Of a stretch of 64,000 nt of DNA, positions 1-7,524 are shown one piece after another. The translations under genes and the position numbers were made by a program. How positions within the stretch are numbered: position 1 is the first letter of the stretch; each line of letters begins with the position of its first letter. The notes beneath the pieces are model-generated. The model worked only from the letters and a program-made list of their open reading frames with translations, was not told the origin of the DNA and did not search any database. The stretch spans positions 62,001 to 126,000 of the forward strand of contig JAGATP010000015.1 of NCBI GenBank assembly GCA_017621155.1. The letters are read 5' to 3'. The stretch comes from Clostridia bacterium. Lineage in GTDB: Bacteria > Bacillota > Clostridia > Christensenellales > Borkfalkiaceae.

Positions 1-403
1 CTTCCGTCACGTCGGAAGGGTGAAGCTCGATGCCCACCCCATCGGTGATCGTAAAGTACTCCCCGATGCGGGAGAGAATTTCCCCGATTCTGTCGAGCGC
101 AAGCGCAGGCGATCCCCCGCCGAAATAGAGGCTTGTGACCTCCTTTTTCTCCGGGAGGGACGCGCCGACCATTTTGATCTCCTCCAACAGAGCGTCGATA
201 TAGCCGTCGCACTTCTCTTTGGAATACAGCTCCTTACAATAAGGGCAAAAGGAACAGATCGAACGGCAAAAGGGAATGTGCACGTAAAGTCCGAAGCGTT
301 CTAACTCGGCAAAGTCGAGCGTTTCGTCCATTTCCGCGGTAAAGGTGAAGGGCTTAAAGGAGCGCGTGAGCCATGCTCTCGCCAAAGAAGTTGCAATGCT
401 CAT
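1..403 (-). CDS. Radical SAM protein, HemN/HemW (coproporphyrinogen dehydrogenase-like) family, partial
   Basis: Reading from ATG at 403 toward base 1, about 134 codons stay open and the 3' part lies outside the window. The stretch YVHIPFCRSICSFC carries the CxxxCxxC iron-sulfur motif of radical SAM enzymes in the HIPFC context typical of HemN/HemW relatives. It is followed by SLYFGGGSPA, matching the GGGTP SAM-binding loop of the family. Family members oxidise coproporphyrinogen III, insert haem or act on other substrates, so the reaction is not fixed here. It starts 8 bp after the preceding radical SAM gene and is probably cotranscribed with it and the PAP2 gene. The ribosome site (AGGTGA) is weak. 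Family call firm, exact function open. Confidence 0.8.
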   Translation of the reverse strand, partial: MSIATSLARAWLTRSFKPFTFTAEMDETLDFAELERFGLYVHIPFCRSICSFCPYCKELYSKEKCDGYIDALLEEIKMVGASLPEKKEVTSLYFGGGSPALALDRIGEILSRIGEYFTITDGVGIELHPSDVTE

Positions 404-411
404 ACGATCAC

Positions 412-1314
412 CTATATGTATTTGAGATACGTCTTTAACATATCAAAGACGATCGAAAGCTTGCCTTGGAACAAAAGGGTGTATTCGGCGACGAAGAAAT
501 AGCCACACTCTTCACAGAGCCCCTCGACCTCGATGCAGCGCCCGCAGGTGCTGATCTTCCCGTCCTCGATGACGAGGCACTGATGGCAGGGCGTGGGAAA
601 TTTATTTTCCACGAGATAGGGAAACGCGCTCTTTAAATTAAAGACGGGAACACCCTCCTTCATCATGCGGCAGATGACGTCGACGCACGCCTGCTTCTCC
701 TCTTTGGAAAGGGCGAGCTGACGGGTATCGGGATAGGGCGTATGGAAGTTGAAGGAAACCGCCCGCACGTTTTTCAGCTCCTTTGCCTTACGGCAGACGT
801 GCTCGATTGCCCCCTTGTTGATCTGATTGATCGCCATGTAGAAGCAGATGTTGTCCTTCGTCGCCCCCTCGACGTTCTTCATAATCGTATCGTAGGTATC
901 CCCGCGAATGAGATTGTGCCGCTCTCTGTCCCCGTCAAGGCTCAACAAGATGAGGTCGGCTTCGGGCAGATTAATGGGAAACGTCCCGTTCGTCACGACG
1001 TTGACGATGAGAAAGCCCATCTCCTTCGCTTCCTTGACGAGATCGCGGAGCGTCTTTTTTTCGCTCTTCCAAAGGAAGGTCTCCCCTCCGCAGAAGAACA
1101 GAATGCGAACGCCCATGGAGTAGAGGGTGTTCATTTCCTCCTTGATTTGGGCGTAAGGGTGCACGATTGCCGTCAGATTATTGACGGAACAGTGCTTGCA
1201 CTTTAAATTGCATTTGTCGGTCAGAATGACGGTGCCTAAGATGGGATCCTTCTTGTGAAAGAGGATGGTCTTGATCCCGAACCCTGCCAGATAGAAAAAG
1301 GATGAGAGGCGCAT
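412..1314 (-). CDS. Radical SAM protein with C-terminal cysteine cluster
   Basis: 300 residues from ATG 1314. A longer reading is possible, but it would only add residues read out of frame from the PAP2 gene. The chosen ATG follows AAGGAGAATCT. TDKCNLKCKHC (about residue 35) is the CxxxCxxC cluster, and FFCGGETFLW the SAM-binding GGE motif. Near the C terminus, CHQC, CGRC and CEEC pairs resemble a SPASM-like auxiliary cluster domain. SPASM enzymes modify peptides or cofactors, but other families carry such cysteines too. The gene overlaps the 3' end of the PAP2 gene by 79 bp, an unusually long overlap, which implies coordinated translation. The substrate is unknown; the neighbourhood with a lipid phosphatase hints at membrane-lipid chemistry, which is only inference. 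Confidence 0.8.
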   Translation of the reverse strand: MRLSSFFYLAGFGIKTILFHKKDPILGTVILTDKCNLKCKHCSVNNLTAIVHPYAQIKEEMNTLYSMGVRILFFCGGETFLWKSEKKTLRDLVKEAKEMGFLIVNVVTNGTFPINLPEADLILLSLDGDRERHNLIRGDTYDTIMKNVEGATKDNICFYMAINQINKGAIEHVCRKAKELKNVRAVSFNFHTPYPDTRQLALSKEEKQACVDVICRMMKEGVPVFNLKSAFPYLVENKFPTPCHQCLVIEDGKISTCGRCIEVEGLCEECGYFFVAEYTLLFQGKLSIVFDMLKTYLKYI

Positions 1315-1847
1315 AGATTCTCCTTTAAACCTTTCGGCTTTGAAATCATGGAATAGAAGAAGGACGCAAACAGCCCTGCAAGCAAACCGCAGAGCAGCCC
1401 TCCCAATACGTCCGTCGGGAAATGAACGTGCAAATAGAGGCGGGAAAAGGCGACGAGCGCGGAAACGCCCATAGCGGCTTTCCACCCCTTTACCCTGCAA
1501 AAGAAGAGGGAAAAGGCGAGCGAAAAGCAAATTGCGGTGTGCCCGGAAGGGAAAGATGCGTCGTGCGGACGCTCTACCAAGAGCGCGACGTCAACGTATT
1601 CATACGGTCTCGTGCGGTTGAAAATGTGCTTCAACGAAAGATTGCACAAAAGAAAGTCAAATAACAGCGCGATTGCCACGATCAAGCCGACTTTCCTCGT
1701 CCTTTGATCCACGAAGAAGAGAGCGGCGAGAAAAATGCAGAACAATCCATGCTCGCCGAGCCGCGTAATCTGTACGAATAAAAAATCATTGACGGGATTC
1801 CGGCAAAACTCCTGAAGCCAACCCAGCAAAAACAGCTCAAATTCCAT
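1236..1847 (-). CDS. PAP2-family membrane phosphatase
   Basis: 203 residues, ATG 1847 behind AGGAGGG. It shows all three signature motifs of the type 2 phosphatidic acid phosphatase superfamily: KHIFNRTRP (KxxxxxxRP), FPSGH, and SRLYLHVHFPTDVLGG (SRxxxxxHxxxD). Several hydrophobic helices surround them. Family members dephosphorylate lipid phosphates such as undecaprenyl pyrophosphate or phosphatidic acid at the membrane. It lies 31 bp downstream of the M18 peptidase and overlaps the radical SAM gene by 79 bp. The last roughly 25 residues (from about LKENLCAS) are those encoded in the overlap and look low-complexity. Whether it is a BcrC-type C55-PP phosphatase cannot be decided from sequence alone. 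Confidence 0.88.
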   Translation of the reverse strand: MEFELFLLGWLQEFCRNPVNDFLFVQITRLGEHGLFCIFLAALFFVDQRTRKVGLIVAIALLFDFLLCNLSLKHIFNRTRPYEYVDVALLVERPHDASFPSGHTAICFSLAFSLFFCRVKGWKAAMGVSALVAFSRLYLHVHFPTDVLGGLLCGLLAGLFASFFYSMISKPKGLKENLCASHPFSIWQGSGSRPSSFTRRIPS

Positions 1848-1862
1848 TCTCTACCCTCCTAT

Positions 1863-1875
1863 TATGTCTGACATA
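1863..1875. promoter_or_regulatory. Palindrome TATGTC-T-GACATA before PAP2
   Basis: A perfect 6+1+6 bp inverted repeat in the 31-bp gap between the M18 stop and the PAP2 ribosome site. Related 9-mers TGTCWGACA occur at 4037-4045 and 4254-4262, and a degenerate version at 5408-5420 before the ZIP gene. It could be an operator. The stem is too short and lacks the T tract for a terminator. Confidence 0.35.
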
Positions 1876-1878
1876 GTA

Positions 1879-3117
1879 CTATTCAACGACGATTTTATCG
1901 CCATCTATGCGGATAGAAGCGGAATAAATTGCCTTTAATCCCTTCAAAAGGTGTTCAAAATCGGAGGAAGCCATCGTCTCGACGGCAGAGTGCATCGCAA
2001 GCTGCGCAATCCCCAGATCGACGGTCGGAACGGAAATCTGACCCTGACTGATCGCGCCGAGCGTCCCGCCCGAGCGAGCGTCCGATCGATTGAAAAAGAG
2101 CTGATACTTGACCCCCGCCCTCTCAAAGATGAGCTTGGCGATGGCGGAAGAGAGTGCGTCCGTGGTGTAAGCCTTGTTCGCGTGGTTCTTGATCACCACT
2201 CCGCCGCCCAGAACGGGGCGATTCGTGGGATCGCATTTTTCGGGATGATTGGGATGAACGGAGTGCGCGTTGTCGAGAGAAACGAAATAGCTCTTTGCGT
2301 AAACCTCTACCGAAATACCCAAGCATCTGCCTATTTTGTTGAGGGTACGCCGCAAAAAGTCAGACCCCGCGCCCTGCAAGGTGCGGCTGCCCACCTCTTC
2401 GTTGTCAAAGAGCGCCGCAACGCAAATTCCGTCCCCTTCCGCTTCCGTTAAGGCGAGAAGAGAGGAAAAGACGCTCGTCAGATTGTCGAGCCTCGGAGCG
2501 GTGAGAAATTCCCCGTGCACGCCGCTTTCATAGGCAGCCTCTGCGGGAACGACGTACAAATCATAAGAAAGTACCTCTTCGCTCGTCAAGCCGGAAAATA
2601 AGTCACACGCCCCCAAAGCCGCAAGCGGCAGCAAATCAACCTGCGGATTGACGGAAAAGCCGTCGTTGACGCCTCGATTCATGTGCACTGCCAAAGAGGG
2701 AATGGTCAAGGTATACGGGCTGACCACGTTTTCCATGCGAATGCCGTTCCCCTCTTTCACGGCAACTCTGCCTGCAACCTTCAAGGGACGATCAAAAAAA
2801 GAATACCAGATTCCGCCGCCGTAAGGCTCGACGTTCCACCGCACAAAAGAGTCCCTCTCCATCGCGGGATTTTCCTTGAGCTTTAAACAGGGAGAATCGG
2901 TGTGAGATGCGACGATTTTGAAATAGTCGGGCGTACCCACGCAAAACGCAATGAGGCTGCTTCCGTTCCGCTCGACAAAATATTTCCCGCCCCGCTCGAG
3001 ATGCCAAGACTCCGTTTCCTTCAACGGGACAAAGCCCGACGACAAAAGGAGAGATTTCGCTCCCTGCACCGCCTGATACGCCGTATAGGAAGCATTCAAG
3101 TAATCTTTCAGTTCCAT
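1879..3117 (-). CDS. M18 family aminopeptidase
   Basis: 412 residues, close to the family norm. It has the dinuclear zinc ligands of M18 (aspartyl aminopeptidase-type) enzymes: SHTDSPCLKLK (HxD), GEFLTAPRLDN with the bridging Asp, and LFDNEEVGS with the catalytic and ligand Glu. Near the C terminus, MHSAVETM supplies the last His. These are cytosolic metallo-aminopeptidases that remove N-terminal, often acidic, residues. The start is set by AAGGAG 10 bp before ATG 3117. The promoter TTGCAA-17-TATAAT lies at 3152-3180. PAP2 follows on the same strand after 31 bp. Confidence 0.93.
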   Translation of the reverse strand: MELKDYLNASYTAYQAVQGAKSLLLSSGFVPLKETESWHLERGGKYFVERNGSSLIAFCVGTPDYFKIVASHTDSPCLKLKENPAMERDSFVRWNVEPYGGGIWYSFFDRPLKVAGRVAVKEGNGIRMENVVSPYTLTIPSLAVHMNRGVNDGFSVNPQVDLLPLAALGACDLFSGLTSEEVLSYDLYVVPAEAAYESGVHGEFLTAPRLDNLTSVFSSLLALTEAEGDGICVAALFDNEEVGSRTLQGAGSDFLRRTLNKIGRCLGISVEVYAKSYFVSLDNAHSVHPNHPEKCDPTNRPVLGGGVVIKNHANKAYTTDALSSAIAKLIFERAGVKYQLFFNRSDARSGGTLGAISQGQISVPTVDLGIAQLAMHSAVETMASSDFEHLLKGLKAIYSASIRIDGDKIVVE

Positions 3118-3151
3118 AAAACAACTCCTTTATTGGATACAATACCTTTTT

Positions 3152-3180
3152 ATTATACAACAAAGGGAGTGCATTTGCAA
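3152..3180 (-). promoter_or_regulatory. Sigma-A promoter of M18 peptidase
   Basis: On the minus strand TTGCAA (3175-3180), 17-bp spacer, TATAAT (3152-3157). It is followed 34 bp later by the start codon with AAGGAG in between. Confidence 0.8.
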
Positions 3181-3236
3181 GGATTTGGAACAATTCAAGT
3201 ATACCATATCCCCGAAAAAAAACAAGGGGAAAGGCT

Positions 3237-3271
3237 GTGCATCTTTGTTCCAAACAGTGCATATTTGTTCC
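3237..3271. repeat. Two 15-bp direct repeats, 20-bp period
   Basis: GTGCATCTTTGTTCC at 3237-3251 and GTGCATATTTGTTCC at 3257-3271 differ at one base and are spaced exactly two helical turns apart. An inverted GGAACAA lies at 3187-3193. They sit between the divergent promoters of the M18 peptidase and the RNA methyltransferase. A dimeric activator or repressor site is possible; no regulator is recognised. Confidence 0.4.
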
Positions 3272-3296
3272 CATACGGAAAAAAACGCCAAAAAAC

Positions 3297-3325
3297 TTGT
3301 CCGAAACGGGAAAGTGTGCTATAAT
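3297..3325 (+). promoter_or_regulatory. Promoter of RNA methyltransferase, leaderless arrangement
   Basis: TTGTCC (3297-3302), 17-bp spacer, perfect TATAAT (3320-3325). Only six bases separate the -10 box from the ATG at 3332, so transcription should begin at or beside the A of the start codon, leaving no room for a ribosome site. Confidence 0.7.
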
Positions 3326-3331
3326 GAAAGC

Positions 3332-4465
3332 ATGAAACTACTCATTCCCTGCGCCTCCGGGCTGGAACAGGTCGTAAAGAGACAACTGACGCATTTGGGG
3401 TATCCCGAAAATCCCGCCCAAAACGGCAGAATCGCCGTCAAGGGAGAATGGGAAGACGTTGCAAAGCTCAACGTCTTTTTGAGGAGCGGAGAGCGCGTCT
3501 TAATCGAGCTTGCATGCTTTCCCGCAACCAACTTCGACGAGCTCTTCGACGGCGTCTATGCGATTCCGTGGGAGGAATATATGACCGCCCATTCCGAGAT
3601 TCGCATCGACGGAAAGAGTTATAAAAGCGCGCTAGGGGCGATCAAGGCGGCGGGCGGCATCGTAAAAAAGGCGATCGTCAAACGGCTTTCCGAAAAATTG
3701 CACCTTCGTTCCCCTCGCCTGGACGAAAGCGGAGAGCGCTTTATCGTGGGCTGTTCAATTTACGAGGACAAGGCGACGATCACCGTCGACACTTCGGGAG
3801 AGGGACTTCACAAACGGGGATACCGAACGCTTGCTTACAGCGCACCCTTAAAGGAAACGACGGCGGCGGCACTACTTGATCTGACATACTATCACCCCGA
3901 CAAGCCCCTCGCCGATCTGTTTTGCGGAAGCGGCACCATCCCCATCGAAGCGGCAATGCGATCGTTGAAGATCGCACCCGGACTGAAGAGAAACTTTGAC
4001 TTCGAACGCTGGAAGTGCGTCAAAAAAGGAATACTATGTCAGACAAAGGAAGAGGCAAACGACCTGATTTTACGCAAAAAGCTGACGATTTTTGGGGGAG
4101 ATCTCTCCAAAGAAGCCATTTCCATCGCAAAATACCATGCCAAACGGGCAGGCGTCGAACAGGCGATTTCCTTTCGAGTTGCCGATGTCAAAGACTTTCA
4201 AAGCAGTTTTTCCTACGGGATTCTCCTTTCCAACCCGCCGTATGGCGAACGTCTGTCAGACATAGAAGAGGCAAAAGGGCTGATGAAAGCGTTTGGAACA
4301 GTTTATTCCTCCCTCGACAATTGGAGCGCATACTTTATTTCAGGACTTCCCGAAGCCGAGAGATACTTCGGAAAAAGAGCGGACAAAAAGAAGAAGTTAT
4401 GGAACGCAAACATCGAATGCGCCTTCTATTCTTTCCTCGGCGCTCCGCCCAAACACAACCAATGA
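3332..4465 (+). CDS. THUMP-domain RNA N2-guanine methyltransferase, RlmL/TrmG-like
   Basis: 377 residues from ATG 3332. The frame is open further upstream, but the -10 box at 3320-3325 makes earlier starts impossible. The N-terminal part resembles the THUMP-type RNA-binding region (residues about 1-150), and the C-terminal part is a Rossmann methyltransferase with LADLFCGSGTIPIEAA (SAM loop) and the catalytic LLSNPPYGERL (NPPY motif for amino methylation). This matches the UPF0020 family, such as the N-terminal half of E. coli RlmL that makes m2G in 23S rRNA. The gene is monocistronic, converging on the ZIP gene across a strong shared terminator. The exact RNA target is inferred from family. 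Confidence 0.9.
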   Translation: MKLLIPCASGLEQVVKRQLTHLGYPENPAQNGRIAVKGEWEDVAKLNVFLRSGERVLIELACFPATNFDELFDGVYAIPWEEYMTAHSEIRIDGKSYKSALGAIKAAGGIVKKAIVKRLSEKLHLRSPRLDESGERFIVGCSIYEDKATITVDTSGEGLHKRGYRTLAYSAPLKETTAAALLDLTYYHPDKPLADLFCGSGTIPIEAAMRSLKIAPGLKRNFDFERWKCVKKGILCQTKEEANDLILRKKLTIFGGDLSKEAISIAKYHAKRAGVEQAISFRVADVKDFQSSFSYGILLSNPPYGERLSDIEEAKGLMKAFGTVYSSLDNWSAYFISGLPEAERYFGKRADKKKKLWNANIECAFYSFLGAPPKHNQ

Positions 4466-4488
4466 AAACCTACGTCACGCATAATAGC

Positions 4489-4520
4489 AAAAATGCCGAC
4501 CGGTACCGGTCGGCATTTTT
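4489..4520. terminator. Bidirectional intrinsic terminator
   Basis: A perfect 32-bp palindrome: A5, then ATGCCGACCGG mirrored about a central TA, then T5. It serves the methyltransferase on plus and the ZIP gene on minus. Confidence 0.92.
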
Positions 4521-4547
4521 CTATGCTCAAAGAGTTTTTCCACCCTT

Positions 4548-5306
4548 TTAAGACAAAAGTACGTCAAGAATCATCATCAAGGCAAACCCGAAAATAACGC
4601 CGAGCGTGGGAAGCCCCTTCCCCTTTTCAAAGGATGTGGGGATAAGCTCGGAACAGACGACGGCAATCATCGCGCCCGCCGCGCAGGAAAGAACCCACGG
4701 AAGAAGAGCAGACGAAAAGGACACGAAAACGGCGCCGAGCACGCAGGCTGCAATCTCCACCGCACCGCTCAACTGCGCGATGAAAAAGGAGTATCCGGAC
4801 GATTTCCCGGCTGCCTTCAAGGGCATGGCAACGCAAAGCCCCTCGGGAAAATTCTGAATGCCGATCCCAAGCGCCAAAGAAAATCCCGCGATAAAGGAAG
4901 CATATCCTCCCGAAGCGCCGAGCGCCACGCCGATTGCCATGCCTTCCGGAATGTTGTGTAAGGTCACAGACCCCACCAATAGCATGGAAGACGTCTCTCG
5001 CCCCCGAAAAAGACGACCAAGAAAGAGGTCGACAAGGGGAATCATGCCGCCGCCGATCAAAAAGCCCAAAAAGACGACCACCCCGATGGGGATGGGCGCT
5101 TCATAAGACAACGCGGGCAAAAGGAGAGAAAAAAAACTAGCCGCGATCATGATTCCGGCGGAAACAGCGGTCAGAAATGTCATCAATTTTTCCGAAAACC
5201 GCTTGGAAAAAAACACGAAAAAACCGCCCAACGCGGTCATAAACCAGGTAAAAAGGGATAAAATGAGTGCCTGAACAGGCACAGGAAGCGTGTAAAGCCA
5301 TTGCAT
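4548..5306 (-). CDS. ZIP-family divalent metal transporter (ZupT/GufA-like)
   Basis: 252 residues from ATG 5306, placed 8 bp after GGAGG (a TTG further upstream would lie on the ribosome site). It is a polytopic membrane protein with about eight hydrophobic segments. Helix 4 carries HNIPEGMAIGVALG and helix 5 NFPEGLCVAMPL, the HNxPEG-type metal-binding signatures of ZIP importers. The family takes up zinc, iron or manganese into the cytoplasm; specificity cannot be read. It is monocistronic with a long 5' region. An imperfect TGTCWGACA-like element upstream could be a metal-dependent operator. Confidence 0.9.
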   Translation of the reverse strand: MQWLYTLPVPVQALILSLFTWFMTALGGFFVFFSKRFSEKLMTFLTAVSAGIMIAASFFSLLLPALSYEAPIPIGVVVFLGFLIGGGMIPLVDLFLGRLFRGRETSSMLLVGSVTLHNIPEGMAIGVALGASGGYASFIAGFSLALGIGIQNFPEGLCVAMPLKAAGKSSGYSFFIAQLSGAVEIAACVLGAVFVSFSSALLPWVLSCAAGAMIAVVCSELIPTSFEKGKGLPTLGVIFGFALMMILDVLLS

Positions 5307-5702
5307 CTTTCGTTCCTCCAACGTATCTCGCTAACATCCTATGTCAAAGATAAGAAAAAGGTGATTTCTGTCAAAATCTCTTTTTTTATGTCATGTTTTA
5401 TTATTACAATGTCTGGCATAGTTTATAAATACACTGAATATACAACTTATACAATCTGTATATTTTATTGTATATGTTTGTATATTTCACCCACTCCCCT
5501 CTTTCTCCACCAAAACAAAGCTTTTTTCTTCCCCTGATCTCCTCTTTTTCCCTTCCCCTCTCTTCTTTTCCGCCTTTCCCAAATTTTGTGCGTTTTGATA
5601 CGAATCAGGATTTTCTTGCTCCCTCTCGCTTCTTTCCTTTCCCTTTGCTTCGCTATTCCTTATTCTACTTTGTTTTTGCGTTTTTATTAACAATATTCGT
5701 GT
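5307..5702. other. Intergenic region upstream of ZIP gene, with polypyrimidine tract
   Basis: There is no convincing gene here. Two TTGACA hexamers face the ZIP gene on the minus strand (5342-5347 and 5369-5374), but neither has a good -10. An AT-rich stretch runs 5380-5490, with a degenerate palindrome AATGTCTGGCATA at 5408-5420. From about 5485 to 5660 the plus strand is strongly pyrimidine-rich (repeated C/T runs), quite unlike flanking DNA. Short open frames here have no family features. Confidence 0.5.
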
Positions 5703-5735
5703 CAAAAAAAGCGCCCGAATACTTTTCGGGACGCT
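5703..5735 (-). terminator. Terminator of galK-galM-S51 operon
   Basis: On the minus strand, AGCG-T-CCCGAA pairs with TTCGGG-CGCT and is followed by seven T, 41 bp after the peptidase S51 stop codon. Confidence 0.85.
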
Positions 5736-5775
5736 AAAAAGGCTATTTTGTCTCACAATTTGCCTGGGCAAACTG

Positions 5776-6483
5776 TTATAAGTTATGAATTTCTTCGATT
5801 GTTCCGTTTTGAATGCGATAGCCGATTCCGTGAAGCACTTCTTTCCCTTCCCTCCGCAAGAGGAAGCTTCCGTCGGGAATCGCAATCATAGGATGCACAA
5901 AGCTGTCGGGATAGGCAATGTCTTCAAAGACGCGCTTGCCGTCGACGACGTCGTCTTTGCACGCCTGATAGTGCGGCAGCACATTAATCTCCGTCAAGCC
6001 AAGCCCTTCGATCCAACGCCGATAGAGCGGAGAAGTTTCCCCTTCCAGCTCGGGCTGCGCATAGACGAGCGAAGCGCAGTTCATGCTTCCCGCACTGACG
6101 CCCATGACGATACCGTCAAAGCCCTTTAGCCTTTCCTTTAAGCACAGCGCATGAAAGAAGGCGTTCTCCGTAGGGACGTGTCCTCCGCTCAAAAAGACGA
6201 AGTCGTACTCATCAATCCGTTCGACGATTTCCGGATTTCTCCCGTCGCACAAATGCACACAGGAGACCTTTAACCCCGTTTCGATCAGAACCCGTTCCAA
6301 GTCCGCCCGATACCAATCGTTAAGCTCGTAGGCATCGGGCGAGGAAGCAAACTGAAGACACTTTCCCTCCTTCCAATCCTTTTTCAATTCTTCCACAAGA
6401 CCGTTGGCAGGGTTAAGCCCCCGATAAGAGGGCGCTTCTCCCCGATACGTTCCGACGTGGCTCGACGTCAGATAGAGCTTCAT
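5776..6483 (-). CDS. Peptidase S51 family (dipeptidase E-like)
   Basis: 235 residues from ATG 6483, which overlaps the galM stop as ATGA, so translation is coupled. Longer upstream reading lies in galM and is not credible. Signatures are FLSGGHVPTEN, then the nucleophile elbow GVSAGSMNCA with the catalytic Ser, and LPHYQ. This is the class I glutamine-amidotransferase-like fold of aspartyl dipeptidases; cyanophycinase is a relative. Members hydrolyse Asp-X dipeptides or related substrates in the cytosol. It is the last gene of the gal operon and followed by a terminator. Its link to galactose metabolism is not obvious. Confidence 0.85.
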   Translation of the reverse strand: MKLYLTSSHVGTYRGEAPSYRGLNPANGLVEELKKDWKEGKCLQFASSPDAYELNDWYRADLERVLIETGLKVSCVHLCDGRNPEIVERIDEYDFVFLSGGHVPTENAFFHALCLKERLKGFDGIVMGVSAGSMNCASLVYAQPELEGETSPLYRRWIEGLGLTEINVLPHYQACKDDVVDGKRVFEDIAYPDSFVHPMIAIPDGSFLLRREGKEVLHGIGYRIQNGTIEEIHNL

Positions 6484-7517
6484 TGTTTCACTCCGAATCG
6501 ATAACTCGTCCTGTACCGATACTCCTCTCCCGCCCGATAGAGGGAAGAAGAGAGCTTCGCATAGGCAGGGACGTTCAGATTGTTCGTGATCGCCTGTGCC
6601 TCCAACGCATAGGCACAGTTCGGCGCATAATAGCCGCCCTTGCCCTTCTGATCGACATAGTTTGCGCTGTAAAGCTGCAACGCAGGCAGATCGGTAAAGC
6701 ATTCCATGCAAATTCCCGTCCGCTCGGAATACGCTTCAGCGCATTTTTCAAACCGCTTGCCGTTCCTGAGCAAGAAACAATGATCGTACCCTTTTCCGTG
6801 CTTTAAGTCGATATCGTCCGCAAAGAGATCTTTCCCCATGCGCTTTGCCTCGTTAAAATCAAAAGGCGTCCCCTTCACCTTCCTGAACTCCCCCGTCGGA
6901 AGGAGATTTTCGTCCGAGGGGAGGATTTCATCCGACCTGATTTGAAGAAAGTTATCCGTCCCGCTTTCTCTTCCTGCGCCGTTGAGGTTGAAGTAGCCGT
7001 GCCAAGTCATCGCGATCGCCGTCGCTTTGTCCGAAACAGCGTGATAGTCGACGGAAAATTCTCCGTTGAAAAAGGTATATCTTACCTCGACCTGCAAATT
7101 CCCGGGATACCCCTCCTCCCCGTCCTTCGAAAGATAGGAAAGCTTCACTCCGTTTTCGATCTCTTCGCCCTGCCAAACGACCTTATCAAACCCGCGAAAG
7201 CCCCCGTGCAGGGAATGAAAGGGCTCGTTGCGGGAAACCCGATATTCCGTTCCATCGATGGAAAACTTCGCGCCTCCGAGGCGATTTCCCACTCGTCCGA
7301 TGAGCGCACCGAAAAAGGCGTCCCCTTCCTCGTACTCTCTCAGGGTATCGTAGCCCAAAAGCACGTCGACGGGATTCCCTTCCCGATCGGGCACGACGAG
7401 GCTCTGTACCGCCCCGCCGTAAGTTAAAATCACCGCGCTTCTCTCTCCGTCTTTGACTGTGAAAGCATACACGACTTCACCGCTCTTTGTCTTTCCGAAT
7501 ACTCTTTTTTCTACCAT
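6480..7517 (-). CDS. galM: Aldose 1-epimerase (galactose mutarotase)
   Basis: 345 residues, ATG 7517 after AGGAGA. It matches the GalM family from end to end: GRVGNRLGGAKFSI, the active-site FHSLHGGFRGFDKVVW, the general-acid region TWHGYFNLNG (HxYFNL), DIDLKHGKGYDHCFLL, and a C-terminal ALEAQ with the catalytic Glu. It interconverts the alpha and beta anomers of galactose (and glucose) so that GalK receives alpha-galactose. It is 7 bp downstream of galK and overlaps the S51 peptidase gene by 4 bp. Confidence 0.94.
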   Translation of the reverse strand: MVEKRVFGKTKSGEVVYAFTVKDGERSAVILTYGGAVQSLVVPDREGNPVDVLLGYDTLREYEEGDAFFGALIGRVGNRLGGAKFSIDGTEYRVSRNEPFHSLHGGFRGFDKVVWQGEEIENGVKLSYLSKDGEEGYPGNLQVEVRYTFFNGEFSVDYHAVSDKATAIAMTWHGYFNLNGAGRESGTDNFLQIRSDEILPSDENLLPTGEFRKVKGTPFDFNEAKRMGKDLFADDIDLKHGKGYDHCFLLRNGKRFEKCAEAYSERTGICMECFTDLPALQLYSANYVDQKGKGGYYAPNCAYALEAQAITNNLNVPAYAKLSSSLYRAGEEYRYRTSYRFGVKQ

Positions 7518-7524
7518 ACTTCTC

